From positions 49,917,230 through 49,981,229 of the forward strand of contig OZ034968.1 of assembly GCA_964030785.1 (NCBI GenBank): a stretch of DNA of 64,000 nucleotides. Direction: 5' to 3'. This document shows, in pieces, positions 31,934-40,450 of this stretch. Source of the DNA: Siderastrea siderea (taxonomy: Eukaryota > Cnidaria > Anthozoa > Scleractinia > Rhizangiidae). Below the pieces are notes generated by a model, which did no database searches, had not been told where the DNA came from, and saw only the letters and a program-made list of their open reading frames with translations. Every line of letters starts with the position of its first letter. Position 1 is the stretch's first letter. Position numbers and translations under genes: made by a program.

Positions 31934-32521
31934 TCAGTTCAGCGTGTGATGTATAATTCGATGTCGATGTGTAATAAATGAATCGGCAATGTCATATTTT
32001 TTCCCACAACACTGTATTTCGAAGCCTGGGTGCTGTTTAAAAAAATACCGCACATAGTTCCTCCATGACAAATTCTCTATACCCTTCTCGTAGAACTGTC
32101 CATTTGTTCTTCTAGCTCTCTTGGAGAATTGTTCCGAATTCTTCCGCTTGCTGATCTCCTCGATTAAATTGTTTTGGAGACTGGTTGCATCCTCCGTAGC
32201 ACTCGCTACCATCTCTGGCTGACTGTCGTCAGCTTCCTCTGTAGCACTCGCCATCTCCTCCGTAGCACTCGCTACCATCTCTGGCTGACTGTCGTCAGCT
32301 TCCTCCGTAGCACTCGCCTTCCTCTTTTTCCGGCGGTTGCCGAAGGCTGCTACCATCTCTGGTGGTAAATTTTTCACTGGTTCCCAAGTGTTCTCATTTT
32401 CATAGTCCTGCCATGAAACGAGAAATTCTACTCCTCCTTTTCTCTTTCTTCTCTTTAGGATCTCTTTGACGTAAAATATTCCTGGTAGTAGTTCTGGCTC
32501 TGGCGCCTTCCGTTTTGGCAT
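31934..32521 (-). CDS. Chromodomain protein, gene 1 (intronless, 195 aa)
   Basis: ATG at 32521 after GCCAAG, stop TGA at 31934-31936. Residues 13-55 are a chromodomain like that of HP1: FYVKEILKRRKRKGG, LVSWQDYENENTWEP. The likely aromatic cage for a methylated lysine is Tyr17, Trp37 and Tyr40. Then comes a basic patch (NRRKKRKAS), an acidic ASATEEADDSQPEM repeat that is longer than in gene 2, and a conserved C-terminal segment of about 55 residues (NLSWRNYVRYFF..HPGFE..CCGKKYDIADSF) that I do not recognise. Predicted nuclear chromatin reader binding methylated histone tails. The promoter keeps GATCC and TTAAAAG but lacks the CCAAT box of gene 2. Its 3' end uses AATAAA. A 3' part is duplicated at 37514-37903. 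Confidence 0.8.
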   Translation of the reverse strand: MPKRKAPEPELLPGIFYVKEILKRRKRKGGVEFLVSWQDYENENTWEPVKNLPPEMVAAFGNRRKKRKASATEEADDSQPEMVASATEEMASATEEADDSQPEMVASATEDATSLQNNLIEEISKRKNSEQFSKRARRTNGQFYEKGIENLSWRNYVRYFFKQHPGFEIQCCGKKYDIADSFITHRHRIIHHTLN

Positions 32522-32660
32522 CTTGGCGGTTGTGATTAACGGCGTCCGTCCCTGCCCTTTTAACCACTCCTGCGGATCGGAATCAATGCGTTTTGATTTT
32601 TTTGTTCAAAAGAGCCAATTAGAAGCGAATTAGAAGCCAATTAAAAGCCAATCAAAAGGC
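32522..32660 (-). promoter_or_regulatory. Promoter of chromodomain gene 1
   Basis: On the minus strand GATCC (32578-32574) precedes TTAAAAG (32563-32557), which lies about 36 nt before the ATG. The CCAATC box of the gene 2 promoter is changed here into a T run (GATTTTTTTG on the plus strand). Confidence 0.5.
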
Positions 32661-32842
32661 GAGATTAATCTACGTGAACAAAGAGTAATCCACGATAATA
32701 AAAAAAAATGGCGCCACGCGTTGCATTCTGGGTAGATCGACATGTTGACCCCAAAGACACAAGAAAAATGATGGCGGCGAGACCACTCATGCCATGCAGA
32801 ACGTTTCCATTTTTTTATGATTACTGTTTTTATAATCTCAAT
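32661..32842. other. Junction segment between duplications
   Basis: Mixed scraps: a foldback end (ATGATGGCGGCGAGACCAC, about 32770) and part of module B (GGAAACGTTCTGC-like and AACAGTAATCATAAAAAAATGG reversed, about 32805-32835). No gene. Confidence 0.35.
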
Positions 32843-33489
32843 TAATTTATTGGAAGCTAGTTTGAAAGTTTGAAAGGCGGGAAATCGGCGACGCGCGTGT
32901 AAATGTACAAAATCCCGCCAAAAGTACAGCCAAAACGAAAAAGAAATATTTTCTAACATTGCTGCAACCTCCACTATTAATTATCCACTATTTTTTTGTT
33001 TTTAATTTGGAGTTGAGTGCAAATTTTGAAATTTTTGAATGCAAATTTTGAAATTGTCTAGTGCAAAAACGTGAAATTGAATTTGATTGGCTAGTCGGTT
33101 CAAACTAGCCAATCAAATTTTCACTTTTTTGCACTCAAAAGTTCAAAATAAATTTGGGTGCTCTCAGCCAATCAGATTGCAGAAATTTTTGTATGTATAT
33201 TATTATGCAGATTATAAAAACAGTAATCATAAAAAAATGGAAACATTTTCGATGCAAGTGAAAGCAAGTTTTGTTGATAAAATCTGTCGTTCGCGAACTG
33301 TCGAAATCAATGAAGATCAACAACTTTTCCGGCACTTCATAAAACTGCACTTTGACGAATTTCAGAGTTTTATAATCACGACAAAAATGTTTTGAGTATC
33401 GGTGAAATTCTAGATCTGGATATGAAAAGTAGCTTTTCTAAAAACGATAATTTGTTGATTGTTTTTTTAGCACTCTTTAGGTCTGCAGT

Positions 33490-33560
33490 GGCTCTAAAAG
33501 AGCCAGTATTTGCATTTATGGTCATGACTTTTTTGGTCTGTGGTGGCTCCGAAAAGAGCC
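33490..33560 (-). promoter_or_regulatory. Two distal histone-type stem-loops, copy 2
   Basis: Minus strand: GGCTCTTTTCGGAGCC at 33560-33545 and the 15-nt GGCTCTTTTAGAGCC at 33504-33490. They lie about 85 and 140 nt beyond the proximal loop at 33654-33639. Confidence 0.55.
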
Positions 33561-33638
33561 GGTTTTAGCATATATGGTCATGACTTTTTTGGTCAGTGGA
33601 ATAAGAGAGCATGAGTCATGACTTTATCATATGTGGTT

Positions 33639-33654
33639 GGCTCTGAAAAGAGCC
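33639..33654 (-). promoter_or_regulatory. Histone-type 3' stem-loop after truncated chromodomain gene
   Basis: The minus strand reads CAAC-GGCTCTTTTCAGAGCC-AACCACA, 25 nt after the TGA at 33680-33682. 6-bp stem and TTTC loop as in replication-dependent histone mRNAs. Confidence 0.7.
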
Positions 33655-33679
33655 GTTGTTAGATGCTGAGCTCCATCGA

Positions 33680-33888
33680 TCAGTTCAGCGTGTGATGTAT
33701 AAATCGATGTCGATGTGTAATAAATGAATCGGCAATGCTATATTTTTTCCCACAACACTGCATTTCGAAGCCTGGGTGCTGTTTAAAAAAAACCCGCACA
33801 TAGTTCCTCCATGACAAATTCTTTATACCCTTCTTGTAGAACTGTCCATCTGTTCGTGATCTTGCTTTCTTGGAGAATTGAAAAGACT
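33680..33888 (-). pseudogene. 3' half of a chromodomain gene
   Basis: Encodes the C-terminal segment (KKARSRTDGQFYKKG...SWRNYVRVFFKQHPGFEM...HHTLN) as in gene 2 and breaks at 33888 (GAGAATTG/AAAAGACTC). The chromodomain half is missing; a 5' half of the opposite strand lies at 34401-34740. Confidence 0.75.
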
Positions 33889-34340
33889 CAGCTGCGCCAT
33901 GAAAGTTTACTTCGTTGGTGCGCCATTTTTGGTCACGCAGTAAACTTCGCATCGGACAAAATATTATAAACGAATTCTCTAGATATCAAGGTTTACTTTG
34001 GTATAAAATTTATCGCCAGCCGTTGCGTAATACACGAGTTATGTTTGGAAAGTGATAGCAATACTGAGCACAGGTGCTTTATACCCCTGTATATCCATTG
34101 TTTCATGCAAGGCTAATCACATAACAAAACCAAAGTAAACCTTGATATCTCGAGAATTCGTTTGTGATATTTTGTCCGATGCGAAGTTTGTAGCGCGAGC
34201 AAAAAATGGCGCACAAACGAAGTTGCGTAATACACGAGTTATCTTCTAAAACTTATGCCAATCACTGTATTGTGATGACTCTTTGTTCTGATTCGCTTCT
34301 AATTGGCTCTCGTGAACAACCAATCAAAACGCTTTGATTC
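33889..34340. repeat. Foldback segment between divergent chromodomain promoters
   Basis: Copy of about 39928-40390. Inverted arms of about 90 bp (about 33910-34002 and 34128-34222) share GCGCCATTTTT, CTTCGCATCGGACAAAATAT, AACGAATTCTC and ATATCAAGGTTTACTTTGG. No coding sequence. Confidence 0.7.
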
Positions 34341-34400
34341 CGATCCGCAGGAGTGGTTAAAAGGGGGCAGGGACGGACGCCGTTAATCACAACCGCCAAG
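34320..34400 (+). promoter_or_regulatory. Histone-like promoter of truncated chromodomain gene
   Basis: CCAATC at 34320-34325, GATCC at 34342-34346, TTAAAAG at 34357-34363, ATG at 34401. CCAAT, then GATCC about 10 nt before a TATA-like box, then a very short 5' UTR, is the classic order in animal histone genes. Confidence 0.5.
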
Positions 34401-34745
34401 ATGTCAAAACGGAAGGTGCCAGAGCCAGAAATACTACCAGGAATATTTTACGTCAAAGAGATCCTAAAGAGAAGAAAGAGAAACGGAAGAGTAGAATTGC
34501 TCGTTTCATGGCTTAACTATGAAAATCAGAACACTTGGGAACCAGTGAAAAATTTACCACCAGAGATGGTAGCAGCCTTCGGCAACCGCCGGAAGAAGAG
34601 GAAGGCGAGTGCTACAGAGGAAGCTGACGACAGTCAGCCAGAGATGGTAGCGAGTGCTACGGAGGATGCAACCAGTCTCCAAGACAATTTAGTCGAGGAG
34701 ATCAGCAAGCGGGAGAATTCGAAACAATTCTCCAAGAAAGTATAA
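34401..34745 (+). pseudogene. 5' half of a chromodomain gene, 3'-truncated
   Basis: MSKRKVPEPEILPGIFYVKE..., complete chromodomain (FYVKEIL, LVSWLNYENQNTWEP), basic patch, ASATEEADDSQPEM and the start of the C-terminal part. It breaks at about 34740 into TATAAAATTTATCGCC; a chance stop follows. I use the ATG at 34401; the frame is open further upstream only because the 5' UTR happens to lack stops. Confidence 0.75.
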
Positions 34746-34964
34746 AATTTATCGCCAGCCGTTACGTAATACACGAGTTATCGTCCAAAACTTGAAACGA
34801 CAAATTCAATAGTGAAGTCGTCGAGCGAACATGAAAAGACTCAGCTGCGCCATGAAAGTTTACTTCGTTTGTGCGCCATTTTTGGTCACGCAGTAAACTT
34901 CGCATCGGACAAAATATTATAAACGAATTCTCTAGATATCAAGGTTTACTTTGGTATTTCACGG
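34746..34964. repeat. Copy of the intergenic foldback of the chromodomain pair
   Basis: Same sequence as about 39840-40055 (ATCGCCAGCCGTTACG, CGTCGAGCGAACATGAAAAG, GCGCCATGAAAG), then a join to the CR-type gene at GCAATCC (34964). Confidence 0.7.
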
Positions 34965-35225
34965 CAATCCATCATGGTCAGGGAGTACAACAAATTTATG
35001 TGCGAATTGAGCCGCCGGAACTGTATCGAAGGAGACGATTGGCTGAAAGTAGCATGTTACATTTGTATGCCTTATGCCAAGACCCAGACTGTGCTAACAG
35101 AAACCCTGCAATTAAAACAAGAACACAAGGAAGAACTTCGGCATATAACTGAGAACCCCAGAGAATCCCTATGTGCTAAAGTGATTTATACTGAACTACG
35201 TATCATAAAACCTCTGAAATCTTAA
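34965..35225 (+). pseudogene. 3' stub of the CR-type NTPase-nuclease gene
   Basis: QSIMVREYNKFMCELSRRNC... to IKPLKS and stop, 86 codons matching the end of the gene at 29384. Slightly more diverged (RRNC versus RQKC, E/K, K/Q, T/E) than the copy at 1-1402, so an older or separate event. No P-loop or nuclease-like core remains. Confidence 0.85.
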
Positions 35226-35440
35226 GGGCTCTTCCAGAAAAAAACGTGTGGGGGGGGGGGGGGGACAAACTTATTTGACCCATGGGTTCATCCTAGTAAT
35301 TTGTTGAAATCCAGTAAAAACTCTTGGTAACAAATATTACATGGTTGGCATAGCTTTGGTGATATTGGAAAGGGTTTAAACAAATTCCTGGGATGAACCC
35401 ATGGGTCCAATTAGTTTCCAATATCACCCAAGCTTGGGTG
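35226..35440. repeat. 3' flank and satellite scraps of the CR-type stub
   Basis: Matches 29385-29602, including the G run and satellite units, then joins duplication A directly. Confidence 0.75.
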
Positions 35441-37903
35441 ATATGGTGGACCCATGGGTTCATGCAAGTAATTTGTTGACATTGAGTATACATATCAGTT
35501 TAGTTTAGTTAGTTGACTTAGCACCGACTTTGAAATTCATATGCTGTTTCGCATTCAGCTTGGGTTAATGATTTTAATGATTCTAATAAAAATAAAGATT
35601 TAGAAACACATCTCACTTGATAATGGTGCGATGATGGCACCGAAACGTCGTAATTTATTGTCGTTTATCTAATAAAAATATGTATGGGGAGGTCATTCAA
35701 CGGAACTTTGAACCGGCGAATACAAACAAAGCTGAAAATCCCGCGTTTTTATTTTGAAATCTTCGCGGGCGGAATTTTTAAAATCTAGACTAGGTTTGAG
35801 GTTTAACCCGCTAGTTATCAAGAGTTTTCACTGGGTTTAAACAAATCCAGTAAAAACTCTTGGTAACTAACAGGACATGGTTGGCATAGCTTGGGTGATA
35901 TGGTGGACCCATGGGTTCATGCAAGTAATTTGTTGAAATCCAGTAAAAACTCTTGGGAACTAACAGGACATGGTTGGCATAGCTCTGGTGATATGGGAAA
36001 CTAATTCGACCCATGGGTTCATCCTAGGAATTTGTGTAAACCCCGTGGAAAGTCTTGGGAACTAACGGGACTTGGTGGGCAGAACTTTTAGCCCTGCGGT
36101 GGGGGGTTCAGTACTGTCATCCGGTAGAGGGGGGCTTATATCCGGGGGGGCTTATAATCGGATGTATTTTTTTGTTTACAGGTAGATGGGCCTATAACCG
36201 GGGGAGCTTATAAGCGGGGGGGCTTATAACCGGAATTTTACGGTACCACATTTTAACCTTACGAACTTAATCTCGTACCCAGATCTTCTCAACCCCGGGA
36301 GGATACGAGCTACAAGGTAAGCTGTTTCTTATTACGAGACGGAGAGCGAAAGAGAAAATAAATTCGATTTTGCCATCAAAGTTGTTTGTGCTTTTCTTCA
36401 TTCAAACAACAACAACTAAAGCGCGAGTCTCTAAGGACGAAAATCATTTTTTTCACTGCCCTAACGTGGAAGAATGGGCCAACCATGAATGACAACAGTT
36501 CGATGACACTAAAACCTAGCTACCGAACGAAAGTTTTCGCGTTTTAAGCGTTACACCAACGGCTCTGTTGTGATTTTTGTCGCTCGGGAAAAATTTATTC
36601 ATCGGGCGATTCGTTCAACTACCGTTTTCAAAAGAAAAACGTTTATTTTCATCACGACCCTAATTCTACAACCACGAATGAAATCGGTCCAGAAAAATAC
36701 TAAAAACTAAGCATGGAACCGAATTCTTTGACTCTTTTAACCCTCGAAATCTGCTCGGCCGGTCAAATAAGTTCCCGGTACCATTGAAGCTCTAGGGTGA
36801 TATTGGAAAACTTCAGGATTTTGTTTACTTCGATGAGCTCTTTTTTTTTACTGGATTTCAACAAATTACCAGCATGAACCCATGGGTCAACCATATCACC
36901 CAAGCTATGCCAACCATGTCCTGTTAGTTACCAAGAGTTTTTACTGGATTTCAACAAATTACTAGCAATGCGTGTTGAATTACTGTGCGCGCGACCATTA
37001 CTACAATGGTCGCGCGCAAAGTACTTCAACACGCATGACGCGGTACAATCGAGTTACAATGGTCGCGCGTAAAGTACGTCAACACGCATGACGCGGTACA
37101 ATCGAATTACAATGGTTACATGTTGATCCCAAGGACACAAGAATAATGATGGCGGCGAGACCACCCATGTCATACCCATAGCAAAGAAAAAACATTTCCA
37201 TTGAATCACTTGTTCGTCCTAAAACTGTTTTCATTGATATCCATCGTCTCCTATTCCTGTGTGGTTCATAAAGTGAGATTTTTCCCGAACGTTCTGCATG
37301 GCATGAGTGGTCTCGCCGCCATCATCAAGTAGGTAATTCGAATATTGTTCGAATATTGTTCGAATATTTTTATCAAAACAAAACTGTAAAATTCATTTTA
37401 ATGATTAGTCAAATCCACGATATCCAGTTGGACTCATGTGGACATCATCAATTTCTTCTTTATTTATGGGCTGTTTCAAATGAATTTACAGTTGGGAATT
37501 TACAGCTCATCGATCAGTTCAGCGTGTGATGTATAATTCGATGTCGATGTGTAATAAATGAATCGGCAATGTCATATTTTTTCCCACAACACTGTATTTC
37601 GAAGCCTGGGTGCTGTTTAAAAAAATACCGCACATAGTTCCTCCATGACAAATTCTCTATACCCTTCTCGTAGAACTGTCCATTTGTTCTTCTAGCTCTC
37701 TTGGAGAATTGTTCCGAATACTTCCGCTTGCTGATCTCCTCGATTAAATTGTTTTGGAGACTGGTTGCATCCTCCGTAGCACTCGCTACCATCTCTGGCT
37801 GACTGTCGTCAGCTTCCTCTGTAGCACTCGCCATCTCCTCCGTAGCACTCGCTACCATCTCTGGCTGACTGTCGTCAGCTTCCTCCGTAGCACTCGCCTT
37901 CCT
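35441..37903 (+). repeat. Segmental duplication A, copy 2
   Basis: Base-for-base copy of 29861-32322 apart from scattered single changes (for example 35694 A for G, 36176 T for C, 37070 T for C). It stops within the acidic repeat of the chromodomain gene. Confidence 0.9.
37514..37903 (-). pseudogene. 5'-truncated copy of chromodomain gene 1
   Basis: Same stop and C-terminal segment as 31934-32521, one visible change (KYSEQ versus KNSEQ). Upstream of the acidic repeat the sequence changes at 37904 to element D, so the chromodomain and promoter are absent. Confidence 0.8.
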
Positions 37904-37904
37904 T

Positions 37905-38215
37905 CTTTCTCTTACACGTTCACGTGAGTATTCAGAGCAGATTCACCGGCAATATCCTGGTTGTCGATTCAGCATGGGTTCACCATGGGTTCATTCTGTA
38001 GTAGTGGGCCGAATGCAACAAATTATTTTGAAATTAAATTGTTGTGTGCTGGATCCAAGATGGCGGACAATTTTGCCGCCGAAACACATCTTGTCGAAAA
38101 AAGACCTTTTCAATGTGGCTGGATCCAGATGAGATATGATCCAGCCAAAAGTCCGTAGAACTCAGCGAAACTCCTCAGTATCGCCAGGGTAATATTTTCA
38201 ATTAATTTATTGGAA
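37905..38215 (-). repeat. Element D, inverted copy
   Basis: Reverse complement of about 20930-21236 including GTATTCAGAGCAGATTCACC, GACAATTTTGCCGCCGAAAC and GGCGATACTGAGGAG (reversed). It joins the chromodomain fragment on the left to module B on the right. Confidence 0.8.
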
Positions 38216-38849
38216 GCTAGTTTGAAAGTTTGAAAGGCGGGAAATCGGCGACGCGCGTGTAAATGTACAAAATCCCGCCAAAAGTACAGCCAAAACGAAA
38301 AAGAAATATTTTCTAACATTGCTGCAACCTCCACTATTAATTATCCACTATTTTTTTGTTTTTAATTTGGAGTTGAGTGCAAATTTTGAAATTTTTGAAT
38401 GCAAATTTTGAAATTGTCTAGTGCAAAAACGTGAAATTGAATTTGATTGGCTAGTCGGTTCAAACTAGCCAATCAAATTTTCACTTTTTTGCACTCAAAA
38501 GTTCAAAATAAATTTGGGTGCTCTCAGCCAATCAGATTGCAGAAATTTTTGTATGTATATTATTATGCAGATTATAAAAACAGTAATCATAAAAAAATGG
38601 AAACATTTTCGATGCAAGTGAAAGCAAGTTTTGTTGATAAAATCTGTCGTTCGCGAACTGTCGAAATCAATGAAGATCAACAACTTTTCCGGCACTTCAT
38701 AAAACTGCACTTTGACGAATTTCAGAGTTTTATAATCACGACAAAAATGTTTTGAGTATCGGTGAAATTCTAGATCTGGATATGAAAAGTAGCTTTTCTA
38801 AAAACGATAATTTGTTGATTGTTTTTTTAGCACTCTTTAGGTCTGCAGT

Positions 38850-38920
38850 GGCTCTAAAAGAGCCAGTATTTGCATTTATGGTCATGACTTTTTTGGTCTG
38901 TGGTGGCTCCGAAAAGAGCC
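38850..38920 (-). promoter_or_regulatory. Two distal histone-type stem-loops, copy 3
   Basis: Minus strand: GGCTCTTTTCGGAGCC with ACCACAGACC at 38920-38905, and GGCTCTTTTAGAGCC (3-nt loop) at 38864-38850 followed by a CTAAAGAG purine word like a histone downstream element. Confidence 0.55.
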
Positions 38921-38998
38921 GGTTTTAGCATATATGGTCATGACTTTTTTGGTCAGTGGAATAAGAGAGCATGAGTCATGACTTTATCATATGTGGTT

Positions 38999-39014
38999 GG
39001 CTCTGAAAAGAGCC
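38999..39014 (-). promoter_or_regulatory. Histone-type 3' stem-loop of chromodomain gene 2
   Basis: The minus strand reads CAAC-GGCTCTTTTCAGAGCC-AACCACA beginning 25 nt after the stop codon (39040). It matches the metazoan consensus for the SLBP-bound stem-loop (6-bp stem, TTTC loop, CAAC before, ACCA-like after). No AATAAA lies between stop and loop. Confidence 0.75.
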
Positions 39015-39039
39015 GTTGTTAGATGCTGAGCTCCATCGA

Positions 39040-39564
39040 TCAGTTCAGCGTGTGATGTATAAATCGATGTCGATGTGTAATAAATGAATCGGCAATGCTA
39101 TATTTTTTCCCACAACACTGCATTTCGAAGCCTGGGTGCTGTTTAAAAAAAACCCGCACATAGTTCCTCCATGACAAATTCTTTATACCCTTCTTGTAGA
39201 ACTGTCCATCTGTTCGTGATCTTGCTTTCTTGGAGAATTGTTTCGAATTCTCCCGCTTGCTGATCTCCTCGACTAAATTGTCTTGGAGACTGGTTGCATC
39301 CTCCGTAGCACTCGCTACCATCTCTGGCTGACTGTCGTCAGCTTCCTCTGTAGCACTCGCCTTCCTCTTCTTCCGGCGGTTGCCGAAGGCTGCTACCATC
39401 TCTGGTGGTAAATTTTTCACTGGTTCCCAAGTGTTCTGATTTTCATAGTTAAGCCATGAAACGAGCAATTCTACTCTTCCGTTTCTCTTTCTTCTCTTTA
39501 GGATCTCTTTGACGTAAAATATTCCTGGTAGTATTTCTGGCTCTGGCACCTTCCGTTTTGACAT
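39040..39564 (-). CDS. Chromodomain protein, gene 2 (intronless, histone-like gene structure)
   Basis: ATG at 39564, stop TGA at 39040-39042, 174 residues, no intron. The chromodomain covers about residues 13-55 (FYVKEILKRRKRNGR, LVSWLNYENQNTWEP; cage candidates Tyr17, Trp37, Tyr40). It is followed by NRRKKRKAS, one acidic ASATEEADDSQPEM block and the unrecognised C-terminal segment (NLSWRNYVRVFFKQHPGFEM). The promoter has CCAAT, GATCC and TTAAAAG boxes with only about 40 nt from TTAAAAG to ATG, and a histone stem-loop follows the stop. I infer S-phase, non-polyadenylated expression coupled to histone supply, and binding to methylated histone tails. The plus-strand mirror promoter lies at 40370-40450. 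Confidence 0.85.
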   Translation of the reverse strand: MSKRKVPEPEILPGIFYVKEILKRRKRNGRVELLVSWLNYENQNTWEPVKNLPPEMVAAFGNRRKKRKASATEEADDSQPEMVASATEDATSLQDNLVEEISKRENSKQFSKKARSRTDGQFYKKGIKNLSWRNYVRVFFKQHPGFEMQCCGKKYSIADSFITHRHRFIHHTLN

Positions 39565-39650
39565 CTTGGCGGTTGTGATTAACGGCGTCCGTCCCTGCCC
39601 CCTTTTAACCACTCCTGCGGATCGGAATCAAAGCGTTTTGATTGGTTGTT
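39565..39650 (-). promoter_or_regulatory. Promoter of chromodomain gene 2
   Basis: Reading the minus strand: CCAAT at 39645-39641, GATCC at 39623-39619, TTAAAAG at 39608-39602, ATG at 39564. A further CCAAT-type word (CTAATTGGCTC) is about 20 nt upstream. Confidence 0.55.
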
Positions 39651-40339
39651 CACGAGAGCCAATTAGAAGCGAATTAGAACAAAGACGGTAATCACAATAC
39701 AGTGATTGGCATAAGTTTTAGAAGATAACTCGTGTATTACGCAACTTCGTTTGTGCGCCATTTTTTGCTCGCGCTACAAACTTCGCATCGGACAAAATAT
39801 CACAAACGAATTCTCGAGATATCAAGGTTTACTTTGGTATAAAATTTATCGCCAGCCGTTGCGTAATACACGAGTTATCGTCCAAAACTTGAAACGACAA
39901 ATTCAATAGTGAAGTCGTCGAGCGAACATGAAAAGACTCAGCTGCGCCATGAAAGTTTACTTCGTTTGTGCGCCATTTTTGGTCACGCAGTAAACTTCGC
40001 ATCGGACAAAATATTATAAACGAATTCTCTAGATATCAAGGTTTACTTTGGTATAAAATTTATCGCCAGCCGTTGCGTAATACACGAGTTATGTTTGGAA
40101 AGTGATAGCAATACTGAGCACAGGTGCTTTATACCCCTGTATATCCATTGTTTCATGCAAGGCTAATCACATAACAAAACCAAAGTAAACCTTGATATCT
40201 CGAGAATTCGTTTGTGATATTTTGTCCGATGCGAAGTTTGTAGCGCGAGCAAAAAATGGCGCACAAACGAAGTTGCGTAATACACGAGTTATCTTCTAAA
40301 ACTTATGCCAATCACTGTATTGTGATTACTCTTTGTTCT

Positions 40340-40450
40340 GATTCGCTTCTAATTGGCTCTCGTGAACAACCAATCAAAACGCTTTGATTCCGATCCGCAG
40401 GAGTGGTTAAAAGGGGGCAGGGACGGACGCCGTTAATCACAACCGCCAAG
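40340..40450 (+). pseudogene. Orphan promoter and 5' UTR of a third chromodomain gene
   Basis: CCAAT 40370-40374, GATCC 40392-40396, TTAAAAG 40407-40413 and the 5' UTR to CCGCCAAG (40450). Where the ATG should follow, satellite sequence (AGTTGGCATAGC) begins. A promoter without its gene. Confidence 0.75.

Larger units (their letters stand above)
29861..32322 (+). repeat. Segmental duplication A, copy 1
   Basis: Near-identical to 35441-37903 (offset 5,580), and from 30299 to 31727 to 40451-41878 (offset 10,152). It contains satellite scraps, G-rich CTTATAA repeats, hairpins, a foldback element and most of chromodomain gene 1. Confidence 0.9.
32843..33888. repeat. Module B, copy 2, with 3' part of a chromodomain gene
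   Basis: Near-identical to 38203-39248 (offset 5,360); the first 730 bases also match 2203-2935. It contains the CCAAT palindrome, the 52-residue ORF (33237-33395), three minus-strand histone-type stem-loops and the end of a chromodomain gene. Confidence 0.85.
38203..39248. repeat. Module B, copy 3, linked to intact chromodomain gene 2
   Basis: Near-identical to 32843-33888. It includes the CCAAT palindrome (38440-38479), the 52-residue ORF (38597-38755) and three minus-strand stem-loops. Confidence 0.85.
39565..40450. repeat. Inverted repeat with two divergent chromodomain promoters
   Basis: 39565-39838 and 40173-40450 are near-perfect reverse complements (about 275 bp) including both promoters and 5' UTRs, separated by about 335 bp. 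The identity stops at the base before the ATG on the right side. Confidence 0.85.

Noticed and set aside
33135..33350. 71-residue minus-strand ORF in module B (also 2476-2691, 38495-38710)
   Set aside because: Antisense to the METFSM ORF and the promoter-like region; no motif.
34353..34400. Upstream extension of the chromodomain ORF (VKRGQGRTPL...)
   Set aside because: It begins at GTG and runs through the TTAAAAG box and 5' UTR. The ATG at 34401 is shared with genes 1 and 2.
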